The notes under the pieces are model-generated. The model was not told where the DNA came from. It saw only the letters and a list, made by a program, of their open reading frames with translations, and did no database searches. A stretch of DNA of 64,000 bases, taken from Candidatus Methanohalarchaeum thermophilum. GTDB lineage: Archaea; Halobacteriota; Methanonatronarchaeia; Methanonatronarchaeales; Methanonatronarchaeaceae. The position numbers were made by a program, and so were the translations under genes. The stretch is taken from NCBI GenBank assembly GCA_001914405.1, contig MSDW01000001.1:744001-808000 (forward strand). Direction: 5' to 3'. Positions 62,240-64,000 of this stretch are shown here, piece by piece (position 1 is the stretch's first letter; the number at the start of each line of letters is the position of its first letter).

Positions 62240-62616
62240 TCAGGATCTATAGCCTTTCAGTCAGTGAGAAATTTATCGCACAACATAAACTAAAAGAAGA
62301 AGGAAGAGAATCCAAAATACATTCCCATAAATACGAAATAGAACTAATAGTATATGGAGATAACTTAAATAAATCTGGTTATCTTATGAATATCAATGTC
62401 CTAAAAGATTACCTAAATGAAATAATAGAAAAATATAGAGACCAGATACTAAACCAAAAACAGGTTTTTTCCAAAAAACAGCCAAGTGTTGAAAACTTTT
62501 CTATGGAGATCTGGAAAGAGATTTACAGTAAAAAATTACCGAATAGGATCCAAGAACTTGAAGTTAAGGTCAAAGAAGACAGTAAATCATACGCCTCTTT
62601 TCATAAAGAGGTTTAA
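62236..62616 (+). CDS. 6-pyruvoyl-tetrahydropterin synthase/QueD-like protein, start codon unclear
   Basis: The conserved part is RIYSLSVSEKFIAQHKLKEE, then SKIHSHKYEIELIVYGDNL and MNINVLKDYLNEIIEKYRDQ, ending KEDSKSYASFHKEV: the PTPS fold with zinc-type His in AQH and HSH. The catalytic Cys of typical PTPS is not evident. The frame runs from TTA 62236, where an ATG or TTG would be expected; no NTG precedes the first His, and ATG 62386 would remove half the zinc site. Translation may use a rare start coupled to the upstream stop, or one base is wrong. About 126 residues. Confidence 0.65.
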   Translation, partial: LIRIYSLSVSEKFIAQHKLKEEGRESKIHSHKYEIELIVYGDNLNKSGYLMNINVLKDYLNEIIEKYRDQILNQKQVFSKKQPSVENFSMEIWKEIYSKKLPNRIQELEVKVKEDSKSYASFHKEV

Positions 62617-62620
62617 TAAA

Positions 62621-63670
62621 GTGATAAAGATAGGATTAATAGTTTACGGAAACCTAAATCAGAAATCCGGAGGATACCTATACGATAGAAGATTAATTGA
62701 TTATCTGAGAAAAAAAGATACCGAAATCCAGATCTTTCCAATTAGAAAACCAAAAAACCTATTTGAAAATAAAAAAACCAGTTCTAGGTTATTAAAATCA
62801 ATTTTAGATAAAAAAATAGATTTACTTCTTCAAGATGAACTAACTCACGCCTCTTTAACAAATCTAAATAATAGATTAAGAGAAAAAGAAGTGAAATTAG
62901 TTTCAATAGTTCATCACTTAGGTTATCTCTCGGATAGATGTAAATTTAGGAAAAAACTACATAAACAGATCGAGAAGAATTACATAAAAACCGTGGACAA
63001 CTACATATTTAATAGTAAATCAACCAAAAAGACAGTTCAGAATATAAAAAAAGACATAAAAAAAGATGTAATAGCATATCCAGGTAAAGACAACTTCAAT
63101 TACGAAACAAAATACCATATGACTAGAGAAAAAATAAAGTTACTCTTTGTTGGCAATATTCTTCCACATAAATGTTTAGATATACTAATAAAATCCTTAG
63201 GTCTATTAGATATCCCAATTGAACTAAATATAGTAGGAAAAAAACTAGATAAAAAATACATGGAACTATTGATCAAAAAAACCCAGAAACTAGGTATAAA
63301 TAATAAAGTAGACTTTTTAGGTTATTTAAATAAAAAAGAGCTAAAAGAACAATACATCGATAATGATATCTTAATCCTACCCTCCAAATTCGAAGGATAC
63401 GGCTTAGTTGTTGTAGAAGCAATGGGATTTGGAAACCCAGTAATTGCAACTAATAGAGGAGGCCCCACTGAATTAATAGAAGATAAAGAAAATGGCTACC
63501 TAGTAGAACCTAATAACCCTAAAAAGATATCCAATTACATATCAAAATTTTACGAAGACAAAGAAAAAATAAAGAATTTTGGAAAAACCTCTAAAGAAAA
63601 ATTTAAGAGATTAACCACTTGGAATAAGAGCTTAAGCAACATATGGGATTTCCTCAGAAACCTAAAATAA
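62621..63670 (+). CDS. Glycosyltransferase family 1/4
   Basis: 349 residues from GTG 62621 (MIKIGLIVYGNLNQKSGGYL), with GAGG 12 nt upstream; the longer frame from 62486 overlaps the PTPS gene. GT-B layout: N-terminal LVSIVHHLGYLSDRCKF, C-terminal IKLLFVGNILPHKCLDILIK and the donor motif ILPSKFEGYGLVVVEAMGFG (E-x7-E), with NRGGPTELI. It transfers a nucleotide-activated sugar with retention. Since it lies 4 nt after the PTPS gene, a glycosylated pterin or deazaguanine-like product is conceivable. Confidence 0.85.
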   Translation: MIKIGLIVYGNLNQKSGGYLYDRRLIDYLRKKDTEIQIFPIRKPKNLFENKKTSSRLLKSILDKKIDLLLQDELTHASLTNLNNRLREKEVKLVSIVHHLGYLSDRCKFRKKLHKQIEKNYIKTVDNYIFNSKSTKKTVQNIKKDIKKDVIAYPGKDNFNYETKYHMTREKIKLLFVGNILPHKCLDILIKSLGLLDIPIELNIVGKKLDKKYMELLIKKTQKLGINNKVDFLGYLNKKELKEQYIDNDILILPSKFEGYGLVVVEAMGFGNPVIATNRGGPTELIEDKENGYLVEPNNPKKISNYISKFYEDKEKIKNFGKTSKEKFKRLTTWNKSLSNIWDFLRNLK

Positions 63671-63796
63671 TCTCCTGCCCCAAGATCATTATAAAAACAA
63701 AACGCTAGTTAAATAAACAATACTAGTCCTAGAAGTAAATAACTAAAACATTTTATAAAATTAATTATAAAATAATTGGAAATAGGAAACTTTGAA

Positions 63797-64000
63797 CTAT
63801 TCTTCCTCGTCTATTCTTGTCCCAAACTCTTCCATTGTCTTGTTTCTAAGCTCTTTAATGTCTTCCTCGGATAATTTCTCTCCTTTATCAGTCAACTCAT
63901 CTACTTCCTTCCTAAGTTCTTCTCTTGAAAAACCAATTTTTTTGAGTTCTTCTTGATTTAATGAATTAAAAACTAAGTCTCTAATTATCTCTTCTTTTTT
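63797..64000 (-). CDS. Hypothetical acidic helical protein, C-terminal part
   Basis: The last 67 codons of a gene entering from the right edge: KKEEIIRDLVFNSLNQEELK, then EELRKEVDELTDKGEKLSEE and DIKELRNKTMEEFGTRIDEE ending EEE. Helical with alternating charge. It is too short to classify. It ends with TAG (63797-63799). Confidence 0.55.
   Translation of the reverse strand, partial: KKEEIIRDLVFNSLNQEELKKIGFSREELRKEVDELTDKGEKLSEEDIKELRNKTMEEFGTRIDEEE

Overview
The window is AT-rich archaeal DNA. The supporting evidence is a tRNA-Thr(GGU) gene with a 17-nt intron, archaeal type IV pilin and Tat signals, archaeal-type tyrosine recombinases, TTG/GTG starts with GGAGG-like ribosome binding sites, a CRISPR repeat ending in ATTGAAAT, and proteins that look haloarchaeal despite the low GC. 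With a formate/nitrite-type transporter also present, a low-GC halophilic methanogen relative (for example class Methanonatronarchaeia) is a reasonable guess, but no marker gene in the window proves it.

Three regions stand out. (1) Left chromosomal flank, 1-1840: argC (partial), a MarC-family membrane protein, a broken surface-protein remnant, a GC-rich segment bracketed by hairpin repeats, and tRNA-Thr. (2) An integrated element of about 42.7 kb, 1831-44522. It is bounded by a 12-bp direct repeat (the tRNA 3' end and a copy at 44511), with a tyrosine integrase next to the tRNA and a repressor/early-gene control region at the far end. (3) Right chromosomal flank, 44523-64000: an N6-adenine methyltransferase, FNT transporter, Tat protein, DUF389 protein, histidine kinase, nitrilase-family hydrolase and a five-gene cluster around GTP cyclohydrolase II. 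All nine copies of a hairpin repeat that I found lie in regions 1 and 3 and none in region 2, which independently supports the boundaries.

Inside the element, 5801-11805 is a minus-strand operon whose order and topology resemble the conserved block of pleolipoviruses: a four-helix membrane protein, a signal-peptide/C-terminal-anchor spike, small membrane proteins and a P-loop ATPase. It is therefore probably a pleolipovirus-like provirus or virus-derived integrative element. Between the virion block and the control region (12-40 kb) sits a dense cargo of defence and mobility genes: a type IIG restriction-modification enzyme, a broken Mrr nuclease, an AvcD/DCD-like deaminase with an early frameshift, a HEPN protein, a TIR-like (DUF4062) plus HEPN pair, a two-gene unit of unknown function, a serine recombinase, a double GIY-YIG nuclease, a decayed second integrase, a truncated HerA-like ATPase, and a type III-C-like CRISPR-Cas locus.

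The CRISPR locus has Cas6, Cmr1-, Cmr6-, Cmr4- and Cas5-like proteins, a small subunit and a Csx11-like Cas10. This Cas10 keeps its HD nuclease motif but has Ser-Pro-Asn-Gln where the cyclase GGDD would be. There is no cas1/cas2 and no Csm6/Csx1 in the window. The element's distal end (44086-42202) is a chain of ten tiny, mostly overlapping genes facing away from a ribbon-helix-helix gene bracketed by six GGTACA/TGTACC boxes, and looks like a lysogeny-type switch. A family of about 70-residue paralogs occurs four times in the cargo, three of them directly upstream of unrelated accessory genes.
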